A stretch of DNA of 64,000 nt, taken from positions 4,222 through 68,221 of the forward strand of contig BCGQ01000005.1 of NCBI GenBank assembly GCA_001599355.1, given 5' to 3'. Source of the stretch: Nakazawaea peltata. Taxonomy: Eukaryota; Ascomycota; Pichiomycetes; Alaninales; Pachysolenaceae. The notes under the pieces were generated by a model. The model was not told where the DNA came from and did no database searches. It saw only the letters and a list, made by a program, of their open reading frames with translations. A program made the position numbers and the translations under genes. Positions 29,406-40,074 of the stretch are shown here, one piece after another (within the stretch, counting starts at the first letter, position 1; every line of letters begins with the position of its first letter).

Positions 29406-29801
29406 TTATAATTCTTGAGAAGCCTTTGGCTTACCAGACTTCTTTGGCAACAAGGTTTGGTGAATGTTTGGCAAGACACCACCTTGAGCAATGGTGACGT
29501 CACCCAACAACTTGTTCAATTCCTCATCGTTTCTGATGGCCAATTGCAAGTGTCTTGGGATGATTCTGGTCTTCTTGTTGTCTCTGGCAGCGTTACCGGC
29601 CAATTCCAAGATTTCAGCAGCCAAGTACTCCAAGACGGCAGTCAAGTAGACTGGAGCACCGGAACCAACTCTTTGAGCGTAGTTACCCTTTCTCAACAAT
29701 CTGTGGACTCTTCCGACTGGGAAGGTCAAACCAGCCTTGGCTGATCTGGAAGTTGAAGCTTTAGCAGAAGAACCGGCTTTACCACCTTTACCACCTGACA
29801 T
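29406..29801 (-). CDS. HTA1: Histone H2A
   Basis: 131 residues, canonical: basic Gly/Ser/Lys tail, [20 protein letters not shown], acidic-patch helix [18 protein letters not shown], and C-terminal SQEL, whose Ser is the Mec1/Tel1 damage-signal site (gamma-H2A). Divergent from H2B across 648 bp, the standard yeast arrangement ensuring matched S-phase expression. Confidence 0.99.
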   Translation of the reverse strand: MSGGKGGKAGSSAKASTSRSAKAGLTFPVGRVHRLLRKGNYAQRVGSGAPVYLTAVLEYLAAEILELAGNAARDNKKTRIIPRHLQLAIRNDEELNKLLGDVTIAQGGVLPNIHQTLLPKKSGKPKASQEL

Positions 29802-30449
29802 TTTCTAAGTAATTAATAAGTTGTTATGAGTATAAAAATAATCTCAAGATTATAATATTTCAAAAAGAGGGATGCAAAAGTTTGGTCTCGAGCGGAATGG
29901 AGAATATTTATAAGATTGATGATGGACGAAAATAAACAAAAATGAAAGCATAAACATAAACATGATAACAGATGTGCATTCTCTGTCACGGCTCCAACAC
30001 CATTTCGTACCTTAAAAAGTCCTTTTTTCAGTACACGCTCCGTGTAGAGATTTACCACTGATCTGCAAGGAATCCCCACCAATGGAACTCGATTATTATG
30101 CGCTCTGTAAAGGTCTGCACGCGTAAAAAACAAACCATTTTCGTGCTTTTCGCTCATTTTTCATCTCTGAATTTTCCCTTTTTGTTTATATGTTTGCGTG
30201 TAATTCTCAGATTTACCCTACAAATCTAAGAATATGCGCGTCAATCATAATAAAAAAGATGGTGTTTAGCTCCAAGACACGAACAATCTTTGACTGAAAT
30301 TTACCAGTCCATATTGTTGTTATTTTCGTTGACATTTGTAAACAATTCCGATCATATAAAGACTGACTTCTCCCCCGATACGTCTTTATCACTTCTTCCC
30401 GATTTTTAGTAACTTATTACCCAAGTTAAACACATATTATTAATACGCA
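29802..30449. promoter_or_regulatory. Divergent H2A/H2B promoter
   Basis: 648 bp. TATA-like elements on both sides: TATAAA at 30355-30360 for H2B and CTTATAAATATT (reverse strand, about 29903-29914) for H2A. Regularly spaced histone UAS copies are expected here; I could not pick out a consensus Spt10 site by eye. Confidence 0.7.
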
Positions 30450-30845
30450 ATGGCTCCAAAGGCAGAAAAGAAACCAGCTTCCAAGGCTCCAGCTGAAAAG
30501 AAGCCAGCCGCTAAGAAGACCGCTTCTTCTAGTGAACCAAAGAAGAGATCTAAGGTCAGAAAGGAGACCTACTCTTCTTACATCTACAAGGTTTTGAAGC
30601 AAACTCACCCAGACACTGGTATTTCCCAAAAGTCCATGTCTATCTTGAACTCCTTCGTTAACGATATCTTTGAGAGAATCGCTTCCGAGGCTTCCAAGTT
30701 GGCTGCTTACAACAAGAAGTCTACCATCTCCGCCAGAGAGATCCAAACTGCTGTCAGATTGATCTTGCCAGGTGAATTGGCCAAGCACGCCGTTTCCGAA
30801 GGTACCCGTGCTGTCACCAAGTACTCTTCCTCTACCTCCGCTTAA
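30450..30845 (+). CDS. HTB1: Histone H2B
   Basis: 131 residues: KKP/AP-rich tail, [21 protein letters not shown], the histone fold, and the C-terminal helix with [11 protein letters not shown], whose Lys is the Rad6/Bre1 ubiquitination site in yeast. Highly biased codon use, no CTG codon. Pairs with the divergent H2A gene. Confidence 0.99.
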   Translation: MAPKAEKKPASKAPAEKKPAAKKTASSSEPKKRSKVRKETYSSYIYKVLKQTHPDTGISQKSMSILNSFVNDIFERIASEASKLAAYNKKSTISAREIQTAVRLILPGELAKHAVSEGTRAVTKYSSSTSA

Positions 30846-31813
30846 ACAGTTTGTTTAAGTTGATGATAAAGGATTAATTGGTTGTACAGTATATTTATAG
30901 GGTTCTGTTTGTATATTAGTTTTCTATATAATGAAATAATAATTTACTTTTGGTAGTCAAGAGTTTATTAATTTACATTTTTAAGTGATCCGTAAAGTTC
31001 AAGCTCAATTATCCTGTCTACTAAATTTCCGTATTCCACTTCTTTCTCATTTTCTATTAGAGCGTTCATCTTTAAAGTAATTTCCTGCTTTTGTTCAGCA
31101 GCGATTTCGCAAAACTTGAGTGAGCCCTGATTTCTAGCCTCTTCTCCAAGCGTAAGTGCCTCCCGTCCAAACCAGCCATAAATTTATCTATGTTGGTGAG
31201 CATTATATAGATTTTCTGTGGCTACGGAAAGGGGATACAGGTAGTAAACTCTAGATGAAGGGTCTCGTCAATATTTGAAGGAAGCTCTAATAATATTCAT
31301 GGTAGGATATAACACCTCACAATTATTAATTCTTGGAAAAAATGATCCGGGAAGATTGTCTCATACAATAATAACTAGTTTATCATTACAGTTCTGATAT
31401 TATTTATTGAATATTATTCTACATTATTAAGTATTATATTTAATATATCTTATAAATTTTAAACCTGAAAATAAAATAGTAAACTAAAACGTCTTCATGA
31501 CATGTATCTTTAATCAAAACCTTCAAAAACGATTAATCCAATACTTTATGCTTCTTGAGCAACTGCAATACTTCCAGCAACATATTCTTTAATGACACTT
31601 TCTATCTCAGAAGCCCAGTATCTTTGATGGGACCCTTGCGCAGCGATAAACAACGGAATTTTTATTTTTCCCATCGGATGTCCCCTGTGAAATCCGTGGG
31701 GTAGCCCCCTTTTTTTTTTCTCGTTTTCTCTTAGGGAGCCAACGTCGGTTATAAATATTTCAAGTTTCGGCCAGTTTCAGTTTGGCACATAGTCAATTGC
31801 TGAATATTAAGTA
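30846..31813. other. H2B 3' flank to URH1 promoter
   Basis: 968 bp, AT-rich. Apart from the possible small broken gene at 30968-31203, I see only A/T tracts, including a T run at 31709-31719 upstream of URH1. Confidence 0.5.
30968..31203 (-). pseudogene. Possible small coiled-coil gene with one frame break
   Basis: A reverse-strand frame open from 31183 to the stop at 30970-30968 encodes a protein-like, Glu-rich helical sequence: EALTLGEEARNQGSLKF, then EQKQEITLKMNALIENEKE and a short tail ending LKNVN. It has no start. In the neighbouring frame an ATG at 31203 gives MLTNIDKFMAGLDG. The two meet at a short G run (plus strand CCC, 31162-31165 region), and one more G would give a single 78-residue protein. 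I do not recognise the family. It could equally be a decayed gene or chance; convergent position after H2B and compositional contrast with the flank favour a real small gene. Confidence 0.35.
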
Positions 31814-32800
31814 ATGACAGTTGATAAGATTAACATTTGGTTGGACTGCGACCCTGGAAATGATGATGCTGTAGCCATTATGGTGGCTTTGTTCCATGAA
31901 AGATTCAATCTCGTTGGTATTTCCACTGTACACGGAAACACCACTATAGATAACACTACCTACAATTCCAGAGCTTTGTTGACTCTCTTGAAGCGCTCCA
32001 AACAAGTACCTGTTTACAAGGGATTTCCAGTTCCTATGGTTCGCCTGCCACAAACTGCCCTGCACATTCATGGAGCCAAAGGTTTGGGAGGCTGGGAGCT
32101 TTTGCCGAAGCCAGATCAACCTTTAGCCGGAGAAACTCCAGAAGAAATGATGACAGCTTTGAAAGATGCCATAGAGCAATTCGATGGTGAGTTGCTGATT
32201 GCTGCTGTAGGGCCATTTACCAACATTGGAAAGTTCTTCTTGAAGTACCCTGAAACTAGAGAGAAAGTAAAGTTCCTTTCTATAATGGGATGCTCCATAA
32301 CTGAGAGGACATGGAAACGTGGTGACTTCAACATTACCACAGATCCAGAAGGTGCTGAGGTCATCATTAAGGATCCTGTTTTGAACGAGAGATTAGTCGT
32401 TATTCCGTCTGATCTTACCGAAAAGGCCATCCTGACGAAGGAGGTTCAGCTGGAAATTTTGGGAGATGGCTCATCACCAATCAGGAAGCTCTACTACGAG
32501 CTGATCATGTGCTTTGCTGAGAATTATCGGATAAACAAAGGGTTCTTGGATGGCCCACCCGTACATGACCCATTGCTGATTTTGCTGTTGTTGGACTACT
32601 ATGGAATTGAGAATAAGATTCTGTTCAAGTATAATACTTGTAAACTTACTATCAACTGCGATGCCAGTCATGAAGAGTATGGGAGAGTTACAATTATAGA
32701 AGAAGGCTTGGATTCGGGAGCAAAGATAGGGTATGACCTTGATGTTAAAGAACTATGGAAAGAGGTCTTAAGATGCCTCTCTGTAGCAGATAGTCAATAA
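31814..32800 (+). CDS. URH1: Uridine nucleosidase / nucleoside hydrolase
   Basis: 328 residues. The N-terminus has the calcium- and ribose-binding motif of the inosine-uridine nucleoside hydrolases, WLDCDPGNDDAVAI (about 9-22). It also has VHGNTT, AAVGPFTNIG, and the C-terminal PPVHDP motif with its conserved His-Asp. Urh1 cleaves uridine (and cytidine, nicotinamide riboside) to base and ribose for salvage. Two CTG codons directly after HDPL (residues 255 and 258) sit where the family has Ala in HDPLAVA-type sequence; reading them as Ala gives HDPLAILALL. Another CTG in GEL-x-IAAVGPFTN also fits Ala. Cytosolic, no targeting signal. Confidence 0.93.
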   Translation: MTVDKINIWLDCDPGNDDAVAIMVALFHERFNLVGISTVHGNTTIDNTTYNSRALLTLLKRSKQVPVYKGFPVPMVRLPQTALHIHGAKGLGGWELLPKPDQPLAGETPEEMMTALKDAIEQFDGELLIAAVGPFTNIGKFFLKYPETREKVKFLSIMGCSITERTWKRGDFNITTDPEGAEVIIKDPVLNERLVVIPSDLTEKAILTKEVQLEILGDGSSPIRKLYYELIMCFAENYRINKGFLDGPPVHDPLLILLLLDYYGIENKILFKYNTCKLTINCDASHEEYGRVTIIEEGLDSGAKIGYDLDVKELWKEVLRCLSVADSQ

Positions 32801-35567
32801 AGACTGTAGATTTTATACCACAGTAGGCCCCTGAAGGGTGTAGTGTAGTACCGTAGAAAAACAAAGGACTGAGCATTTACGAAAACAAACAAACTCAAGA
32901 AAACTCTTTCACCTCTCACAATACAGTTTGCAGAGGCTACTTTCTACGCAAATAGGCAGAACCTTTATGCTGTAACAATAAAGCTCTTCACTTATTTCTC
33001 TTTGAAATGGGCTTGTCAATCCACTAACTAACCTTTCAAGTTCTGTCAGCATGATCTTAAGTACATCTCATCTATCGGATGATCTGTTGGTGTCGGCAAG
33101 GACTGATAGCAATTTACGAATTGATACATCTTCTAGGATTATGGCTATTTGTTATCATTTCACATCCCACTTGGGGCAAAAACATCGCGACAGTTAACCT
33201 CGAATGATGGCCTGCACCCTTACAATCGCAAATAGTGGACATACACCTCAATTGGGCCTTAAGTCGATGCTGAATGGCCTCTCATTTCTCTTCTCAATCA
33301 ATAACACAGATTGATAGCCAGCCTAATTCTCTTCCTTAGCGTGCATAATAATAATAATAGTCCTGTTATCACACAAGGCGGTGGAAGCTCTTTCCTCACC
33401 ATCAGCTTTAGTTTCTTATACCTGGCTCATGCAAACGGCCACGGGCATACCAAAATGTTTTTTTTTTTTAAATGGATTAATTTTGTCCCCTACCGAGCCA
33501 GTTTACAAGTAGGCAACCATACCTTATCTTCATCCTACAAGGGCGTTCACCGTATAAAGGCATCTCTAAAAATAGTAGAGAAATCCGTCACTCAGCATTC
33601 GAGCTTTTACAAAAATTAACTCCATTAATTAAGTCAACGACAATGTTCAAATTAGTTAATTATATATTCAGAGGCGTAAAATGATGCACATAACCCGCAA
33701 TAAATAAAACTTACAGGAACCAACAGCATTGTCATGAGTATGGTATTCGTGTGGCCTGAACAGACTTGTTGCCGCCATATTGGTGAACTTTTATATCTAT
33801 AAAAGAGCCCATTCTTACCAACTTCGTTCGTAATATTCTATATAATCAAAAAACTGCTGTAATGAGATTTTAAGCTTGAGCGCAGGTTGCAAGTCTTTCA
33901 GGAAACATCAGGTATGATTATCTACACCTCACTGCTACGGCCTGTGCGACAGATGTTAGTCTATGCCTGTATAGCTTCAGTAGAAACAATTCTATAAAAT
34001 ACTTAAGGTCATGGCGGCCTCCTGAAAGTACTCATAGATCCTCGTAGAATCGTATTTACTCCCTAACGCTCAACTATCGAGGTGCTCTATCGTCAACAAG
34101 AGTAAGACACTACCACTAGCACTTGACTCCAATGCCCACAATCGACGTAAGTCTTTCATTGCGAGTCACACTTGAATCTTTCATGAAAAGTCATAGTTGT
34201 TGGATTTAAACTCATAAAACATCTGTTGAAATACAAAACAATTACTTAAACTATGAATAGAGAGTATCCCGAATTTTGCAAATCTCTATGAGGCACTGCA
34301 AGGCTTCGTGATGGATAAGACGAGCTGTGTCGCTAGACTTCGAAGCGTTGGACCATTTGAGTGGACTAAAATTGAAGATTTTTTATATCATTCGATATGA
34401 ATCATCGAAAATTAAAGTATCTCTTCTATTACGATCACGACGAGTCGCTTATGGAAGTGAGCCTCTTAATACCACAATATCAGCGTATAGAAGACGGCAG
34501 CGCACACACCGGTAGACGTTAAGCCCTATTAACGGGTACGTTGTTCATTTTGGAGCTGTTTGACATCTTTTGTCACTTAAAAGATATGAGAAAGATAGAA
34601 AAGTTTCAATTGCATGCTTTAGTACAACCCAATACATGATAAGTTTGGTTTTAACCTGATATAGAGAGATCTTGATTACTTATAGCTTGTAGAGTCTGAG
34701 GAATGATGAACTGGCGATGTAGAAGTTACTTGGTAAATTGTTTTGTTCATTTAGACATTCCTTTTATATGTTTGTAACAATCGCCAATATTTTGGTATTT
34801 ATTAATTTCAAAAATAGGCATTGATGGTTCAGAAGGGCCAGTTGGTTTGAGAGAGTTCTCTGAGGTTGCCTAAAGCTTCCTACTATAGCTGTAATTTTAG
34901 ATTCTATTGCCTGTTACTTCTTCGCTTTTGAGACTTTTGAGCTTTACGCCAGTGTTTGAGCACAGGCCGCGCTTTAAATTTTCGTCATTACAAGTTTTTA
35001 TAAACGTGTTGGAAGTCAGCGGGGATGTGCTTTCTCAGTAGAGAATCTTGGCTTGCAATAGCTTGTTGCACAAAGATTGTTGACTCTGAGGTGCTTACTA
35101 GGGATCTCCATTCTCCTACAGTTGTTGCTCGATTGTCAGAATGTTCATATTAGCTGCTGATTTGTTTATATACCTCAACATTTTTGTTTTAAGTGTAGAT
35201 TATGGTGAAATAGATTTTTTGGCTGTTTCCGAAGGCATAGAGAGATCAATTTGTAGTCATTGTGCTATGGTGAGATGTTTTGGAAAGGGTAGCAATCTCA
35301 AAGGTCATTTACTGTTACAACTCTCGAGCAGCTCGCTCTTTTACGGTAGAGGACAGTTTAAGTCCAGTAATGGAACTGTAGTTTCCTTCGAAACTAATAG
35401 AGGTTGTTTCTGAAGTAAGTATTAGTTAGACCTGTGTTTTGGCCTTTAATGACCAAATGGAAGTTAGAATGCAAGACAGGTCTAAAAAAAATGTGATATT
35501 TACCAGTATGAAGCAATTTATGAAATAATTTGATTTCGAATACTTTTCTATATACGATTCATCTTTT
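32801..35567. other. 2.77-kb gene-free, AT-rich stretch
   Basis: By far the longest gap in the window. No open frame above 102 residues, none with a recognisable family. I looked for tRNA, snRNA and snoRNA landmarks by eye and found none convincing. A 90-codon frame at 35141-35413 has a CxxC...H sequence (SICSHCAMVRCFGKGSNLKGH) only vaguely like a zinc finger. Could hold decayed genes or a structured RNA with poorly conserved sequence. Confidence 0.55.
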
Positions 35568-37253
35568 TTACTCCTCATCAGGAATCACAAGAGGGCTATA
35601 GTCCTCGTCAATGAATTCGGTGAACAAATCCTCGCACTCAAAGAGTCCCGTGTCAGCAACATACTCTGCCCAGTGTTCCAAAAGCTTGTCCAATTGAGTC
35701 TTGTGAGACTTTGCTAAATCGTGAATCTCTCCTGGATCCCTCTCAATGTCAAACAATTGCCAAGCACCCGGTCCAAGGGGTTTAGGAATAAAGAGTGCCT
35801 TGTATTTCCCTTTCCTGACAGCACGCTGACCAAACAACTCCCATCCTGTTACTTCATCGGAGTCGTGTACTCTATCAGTCTGGCCATCCAAATAGGAAGC
35901 CCATGACTTTCCCCTTGGAATGGCAACATCCCTACCTTTATATCTGTTACCCGGGTGTTCAACTTGAGCCAATTCTAAAACAGTAGGAAGTATATCCATA
36001 ACAGTAGTGAAAGCTGGAAGAATTTTACCCAGACTCTTCTTGTAATTTTGAGGGAAACTGATGATCAGTGGGCATCTGATACCACCTTCAGAATTCCACA
36101 GCTTATGCATATAAGAAGGAGCGGTGGCAGCTTGGGCCCATTGGTCAGAGTACCAAGGGAATGAGTTCCAGTTTCCCAAATTATCAAATGAGTTGTCGTA
36201 TTTTTCAGCAATACTCTTTCCTATTCTCTCAATTGATAAAGGTAATGCCTCAATGAACATTCCCTCAGCACCATTGTCGGACATGAACAAGATAAAAGTA
36301 TTATCAAGCTCACCGGATGCCTCCAAGTGGTCGAAAACTTTACCCAAGTTTTGATCCAACACATCAACCATAGCAGCGTAGACCTCCATAATTCTGGCCT
36401 CCACTTCCTTTTCTCTGTCCGTAAGTTCACACCAAGGCTTTTCTCTCTTGGTTACAACTTCATGTGGTGCAACTCCATCAGGGATAATTCCAAGCTCAAC
36501 AGCACGCTTTAATCTCTCCTTTCTTAACTTTGCTGGTCCATGATCGTAACGGCCTCTGTATTTATCAATTACCTCTCTAGGGGCTTGAAGAGGCCAATGG
36601 GGAGCAGTATATGTTAAAGCACCAAAGAAAGGTCTTCCCTTACGGAGGCTATCGTCTTTCAAAAATTCTAAACCTTTGTCCGTGTAGAAGCTTGAACTGT
36701 AAAAATCATCTGGCAAATACTCTTCGGCATCAAGTTCCTTGTCGTCTTCAACATACCAACTGGGCATGAACTTTGGGTGAATCCCATCTGCTTCTTTGAC
36801 CACATATTTAAAATGGTTCCCACTCCCTGGAAGTAACGTGAAGGACTTCTCAAATCCTCTATCAACAGGCCACTGTCCTTTAAATAACCCTAAATGCCAT
36901 TTCCCAGAAATGAAGGTGTAATATCCTGCATCTTTCAAAATGTCAGGCAAAGCAGCCACTCTATCATTTAAGTAACCCTCGTAACCTGGTCTTCCCTTGA
37001 AAGCCTCTGGGGTTCTCCTCATATGTTCTGCCATCTGTCCCAAACCAGCTATATGATTATCAGTCCCTGACAATAACATTGATCTGGTGGGCGAACAAGC
37101 TGAAGCGGTATGGAAATCGGTAAGTCTAATCCCCCTGTCAGCTAATTTTTGCAAATTTGGAGTATCAATCTCACCACCAAAAGGCAGGATATCAGTAAAG
37201 CCAAGATCATCGGCTACAATAATCAAAAAGTTTGGCTTTTTGGTCGTCAGCAT
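35568..37253 (-). CDS. BDS1: Alkyl/arylsulfatase, BDS1-like
   Basis: 561 residues, no signal peptide, so cytosolic. Sulfatase family: metal ligands in IIVADDLGF, the catalytic motif ACSPTRSMLLSG whose Cys would be converted to formylglycine, FISGKWHLG, APHWPLQAP, and a metal-binding FMSDNGAEG. The closest yeast relative by memory is Bds1, which S. cerevisiae is thought to have gained from bacteria and which hydrolyses sulfate esters to use them as sulfur source. It lies between two gene-free stretches (2.77 kb and 0.84 kb), as an acquired gene might. A SOA1-like permease and a JLP1-like dioxygenase 11-13 kb away suggest a sulfur-scavenging group. How the Cys is modified in a yeast lacking an obvious formylglycine enzyme is unclear. 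Confidence 0.88.
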   Translation of the reverse strand: MLTTKKPNFLIIVADDLGFTDILPFGGEIDTPNLQKLADRGIRLTDFHTASACSPTRSMLLSGTDNHIAGLGQMAEHMRRTPEAFKGRPGYEGYLNDRVAALPDILKDAGYYTFISGKWHLGLFKGQWPVDRGFEKSFTLLPGSGNHFKYVVKEADGIHPKFMPSWYVEDDKELDAEEYLPDDFYSSSFYTDKGLEFLKDDSLRKGRPFFGALTYTAPHWPLQAPREVIDKYRGRYDHGPAKLRKERLKRAVELGIIPDGVAPHEVVTKREKPWCELTDREKEVEARIMEVYAAMVDVLDQNLGKVFDHLEASGELDNTFILFMSDNGAEGMFIEALPLSIERIGKSIAEKYDNSFDNLGNWNSFPWYSDQWAQAATAPSYMHKLWNSEGGIRCPLIISFPQNYKKSLGKILPAFTTVMDILPTVLELAQVEHPGNRYKGRDVAIPRGKSWASYLDGQTDRVHDSDEVTGWELFGQRAVRKGKYKALFIPKPLGPGAWQLFDIERDPGEIHDLAKSHKTQLDKLLEHWAEYVADTGLFECEDLFTEFIDEDYSPLVIPDEE

Positions 37254-38089
37254 CTTATTAGTATTTCCTGGTCTGTTTCCTCTCTACTCCCTTTCAAGGG
37301 GTAACTAGCTCAGGACTCATCACCTCTTTATATTATCATGCAAGGTGGGTCTTTTTTTTCAGATCCCACAAATCAAGAAAGGGGTAACACATAAGATGCT
37401 ACAGTGCGCATTAGAAAAAAATCTGAGCCACATATTTTTTCATTCTAAGCTAAGGTGTCACCAAGCAACAGCGATCACGCCAGGGGGATGATGATATGAG
37501 ACTGGGTCCAAAGGAATAGATACTTGGTGGGGGATCTATGGTCTATCATTAATGTTGCAAAGTAGCCAATAGATCTAATTGGGGAAAATTAGTTTGGAGT
37601 TCACTCCACTACTATCAAATTATGTAGTCTTCACCTTATGAAAAATAAATTATATAACATATTATAGCTTAGGAAATAAGTTAGAGCGGAGCAAAGAAAC
37701 CTCTATCATCCTCACCAGTTAATATTGTTAGAACTGAATTGATGTCATTACTAGAGCTATTTGGGTAATATTAACGTGGAACAGAGACTACCCCATTTTT
37801 CTGACCTTAATGGTGGGAGAGAAAGATTAACTAGCGCCCCCATCATCCCTCCGCTTCCCCACAATTCCTCTTTAAAGTTTTTTTTTATACAGGTAAAAAA
37901 TATGCATTTTTACTATATCTGAAAATTTAATTTTGCATAGAGGACCGAATGGATGTGTAGTACTTAACGACACACAAACTTTTATCCCAGAATAGCTTCC
38001 TAACTACAAATAGTTTTTATGAGAGTAAAATACTTTTAATAAATAAATAAGATAATAAATAAAGGGCCCAATGGGTTGTTATCCATGCC
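37254..38089. other. BDS1 promoter and downstream flank
   Basis: 836 bp, AT-rich, no gene. I saw no CACGTG box in it. Ends in poly-T/A tracts near 37870 and 37915. Confidence 0.5.
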
Positions 38090-39751
38090 CTAACTACATA
38101 AGAAAGAGGCATTTCGGTAAAATTCCAACATTGGATTCTCACCTTTTTTGGTGGTGGTAGCATCAATGTCAGCCCATTGGAACAAGAAATCTCTATGAGA
38201 AGCGGTCTTGGCCAATTTTCCAACCACAAGCCTATATATCTCTGCTGCCTGTTCAAAATTTGTAGGGAACATGATGTCAAAGTAACCTTGTTGGACCATG
38301 TAACTCTCCATGGTTACCATTCTACTATGTAGCATAGTTTGTACCACAGGAGAGTTGAAACCAGGGGTGGTCTCAGATAAACTGGTGAAATCAGATGCTA
38401 ATAATTGATGCTCTGGAAATTTATGCTTAAGAATGTGAAAGAATTTTAACAACCTGGTAGGAATGTACTCCGGTTCAGTTAAGTTTGAGGCAAAGGGATT
38501 GAGAGAACATTTCACCTTATTCCAGAGGAGACGTCTATGAAGCGGGTGAGAAGATTGAAGAAGCTTCTTAGCACCTGCATCCATTACGGAGAATCTACTC
38601 TGTTCGCGCAATGACAAAAACAGCTGCAGCCATTGATCTAAATCCGGGGTGAAAAATTCCTTGAAATCTCCCTTTCCATCCACTACTACGTAACCTTGAT
38701 GAGGCTGTCTTGTTGATACATCGTATCTAATGACATCATGACTGAAATTATCAAAGACTTCTAAGGCAATAAAGAAACATGGGTCATCTACAACCTCGTT
38801 CCACTCGAAAATCGACTTATTGATGACTTCAATCTTTTCCAGATGACGACCTGTTTGGTATTCTCTCATTTGCAGTTGTTGCTTGGTAGACAATTTTGAG
38901 GAAATCTCAATGATCTTATATTGTGTTTTGGCGTATACTTCTGGCTTGGTGTCCTTTATGTAATCTAAAATATTGAGCATGAGAGTACCATTTCCACCTC
39001 CCATCTCATATATTAAAAGATCTCTATATGGATACTGGTTCAACATATAGTTAACTAACAAGTAGCGGGCTAACAGTTGACCGTAGAAAGGTTGGAATAA
39101 CTCGGTAGGTGTGTGCCACAATTGCAAAGATGGGGTAGTAAGAACTTGACCTGTCTTATCATCCACTGTATCGGAGTGAGCTTCATCATATTTCTTATAT
39201 GACAGTCTCCATGAGTCGATGAATTCATCTTGATCCTCTAATGAGCGGTAATCAAAAGGTTGGGAAGGATGATAGATCTCAACTTCCTTACTGAAATAAC
39301 CGTAATTCGGGTTATACAATGAGTCCTCCATGAAATCACTAGATAACATTTTAACATTCCTGGGTCTTGCCTTGGATTTTTGTAAATTAGTCGATGTAGT
39401 CAATGGGAATTTGTTGAATTGGCGCCTTACGTCCAGGGGATCAAGTGAATCAAAGCCACCCGAACGCCAAAGCTTCCCCTTAATAGAATCATTCTCATCA
39501 GAACCACTCCCCACATCGCCTTTGCTGGCCTCCGCCATCTCTTCCAGTAGTCTATATACATATGTTGTAGGTGTGATGGTATAGTCATGCAATTGTTCAT
39601 CTTGCCTCTTCTCAGGAAGTAACTTATTGCGCCTTAACGGCAATCGCGGTTTGTTAGAAGTCAGAGATATCCGACGTATAGATGTGGCGAAAGAATTCAA
39701 CGGCCTTGAAGACCTTCCATTGAATCCGATCATATTATCAATCACCACCAA
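38090..39751 (-). CDS. MidA/NDUFAF7-fold SAM-dependent methyltransferase, mitochondrial
   Basis: 553 residues. The first ~45 residues are rich in Arg/Ser without acids (NGRSSRPLNSFATSIRRISL) and look like a mitochondrial presequence. The methyltransferase part (about 120-460) has MEDSLYNPNYGYFSKE, TPTELFQPFYGQ-x-LARYL, and the SAM-binding LLIYEMGGGNGTLMLNIL, followed by CFFIALEVFDNFSHDVIRYD, all typical of the MidA (DUF185) family. NDUFAF7, the best known member, dimethylates an arginine of complex I subunit NDUFS2. The yeast form here is longer, with an extra C-terminal segment, and resembles the uncharacterised S. cerevisiae YKL162C; its substrate is unknown. It is divergent from RAT1 across 323 bp. 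Confidence 0.8.
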   Translation of the reverse strand: MVVIDNMIGFNGRSSRPLNSFATSIRRISLTSNKPRLPLRRNKLLPEKRQDEQLHDYTITPTTYVYRLLEEMAEASKGDVGSGSDENDSIKGKLWRSGGFDSLDPLDVRRQFNKFPLTTSTNLQKSKARPRNVKMLSSDFMEDSLYNPNYGYFSKEVEIYHPSQPFDYRSLEDQDEFIDSWRLSYKKYDEAHSDTVDDKTGQVLTTPSLQLWHTPTELFQPFYGQLLARYLLVNYMLNQYPYRDLLIYEMGGGNGTLMLNILDYIKDTKPEVYAKTQYKIIEISSKLSTKQQLQMREYQTGRHLEKIEVINKSIFEWNEVVDDPCFFIALEVFDNFSHDVIRYDVSTRQPHQGYVVVDGKGDFKEFFTPDLDQWLQLFLSLREQSRFSVMDAGAKKLLQSSHPLHRRLLWNKVKCSLNPFASNLTEPEYIPTRLLKFFHILKHKFPEHQLLASDFTSLSETTPGFNSPVVQTMLHSRMVTMESYMVQQGYFDIMFPTNFEQAAEIYRLVVGKLAKTASHRDFLFQWADIDATTTKKGENPMLEFYRNASFLCS

Positions 39752-40074
39752 TTAAGCTTTTGATACCTCCCTCTTTCCGTTGGCTCGGCTTAAATATAAA
39801 GAAAAACAGACGGAGCCCCTGCACCACTCCGAGGGAGCAGACGAGGTCTCTCTCTGCCTGGCGACTCCCAGACAGGTGGGGCACCATCCTGGGGGAAAAG
39901 ATGGGGTAATTGTGTCCTTAGTACACGACCTTTTCATAAAAAATTTTCCACATAAAAAAAATTATAGGGCGCTTAGCTTTAGAGAGACGGGAAGATAAGA
40001 GGAGCCAAGGAGTCTGATTTGACCTTAATTAAGACCCTGGAGACCCTAAGACCCACATAAAAACTAAAACAGCC
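39752..40074. other. Divergent MidA-like / RAT1 promoter
   Basis: 323 bp, no gene. One AAAARGTCGTGYAC element (39921-39934, reverse sense), followed by A/T tracts near 39940-39962. Confidence 0.55.
39921..39934 (-). promoter_or_regulatory. AAARGTCGTGYAC element
   Basis: Reads AAAAGGTCGTGTAC on the reverse strand, in the middle of the bidirectional MidA-like/RAT1 promoter. Confidence 0.55.

Noticed and set aside
35141-35413. 90-codon frame with CxxC...H sequence, as if from a BED-type transposase
   Set aside because: Spacing does not match a BED or C2H2 finger, the second His is missing, and no transposase core is nearby.
32801-35567. Centromere or telomerase RNA candidate
   Set aside because: No inverted repeats, template sequence or conserved RNA elements could be seen by eye; kept only as an open question.
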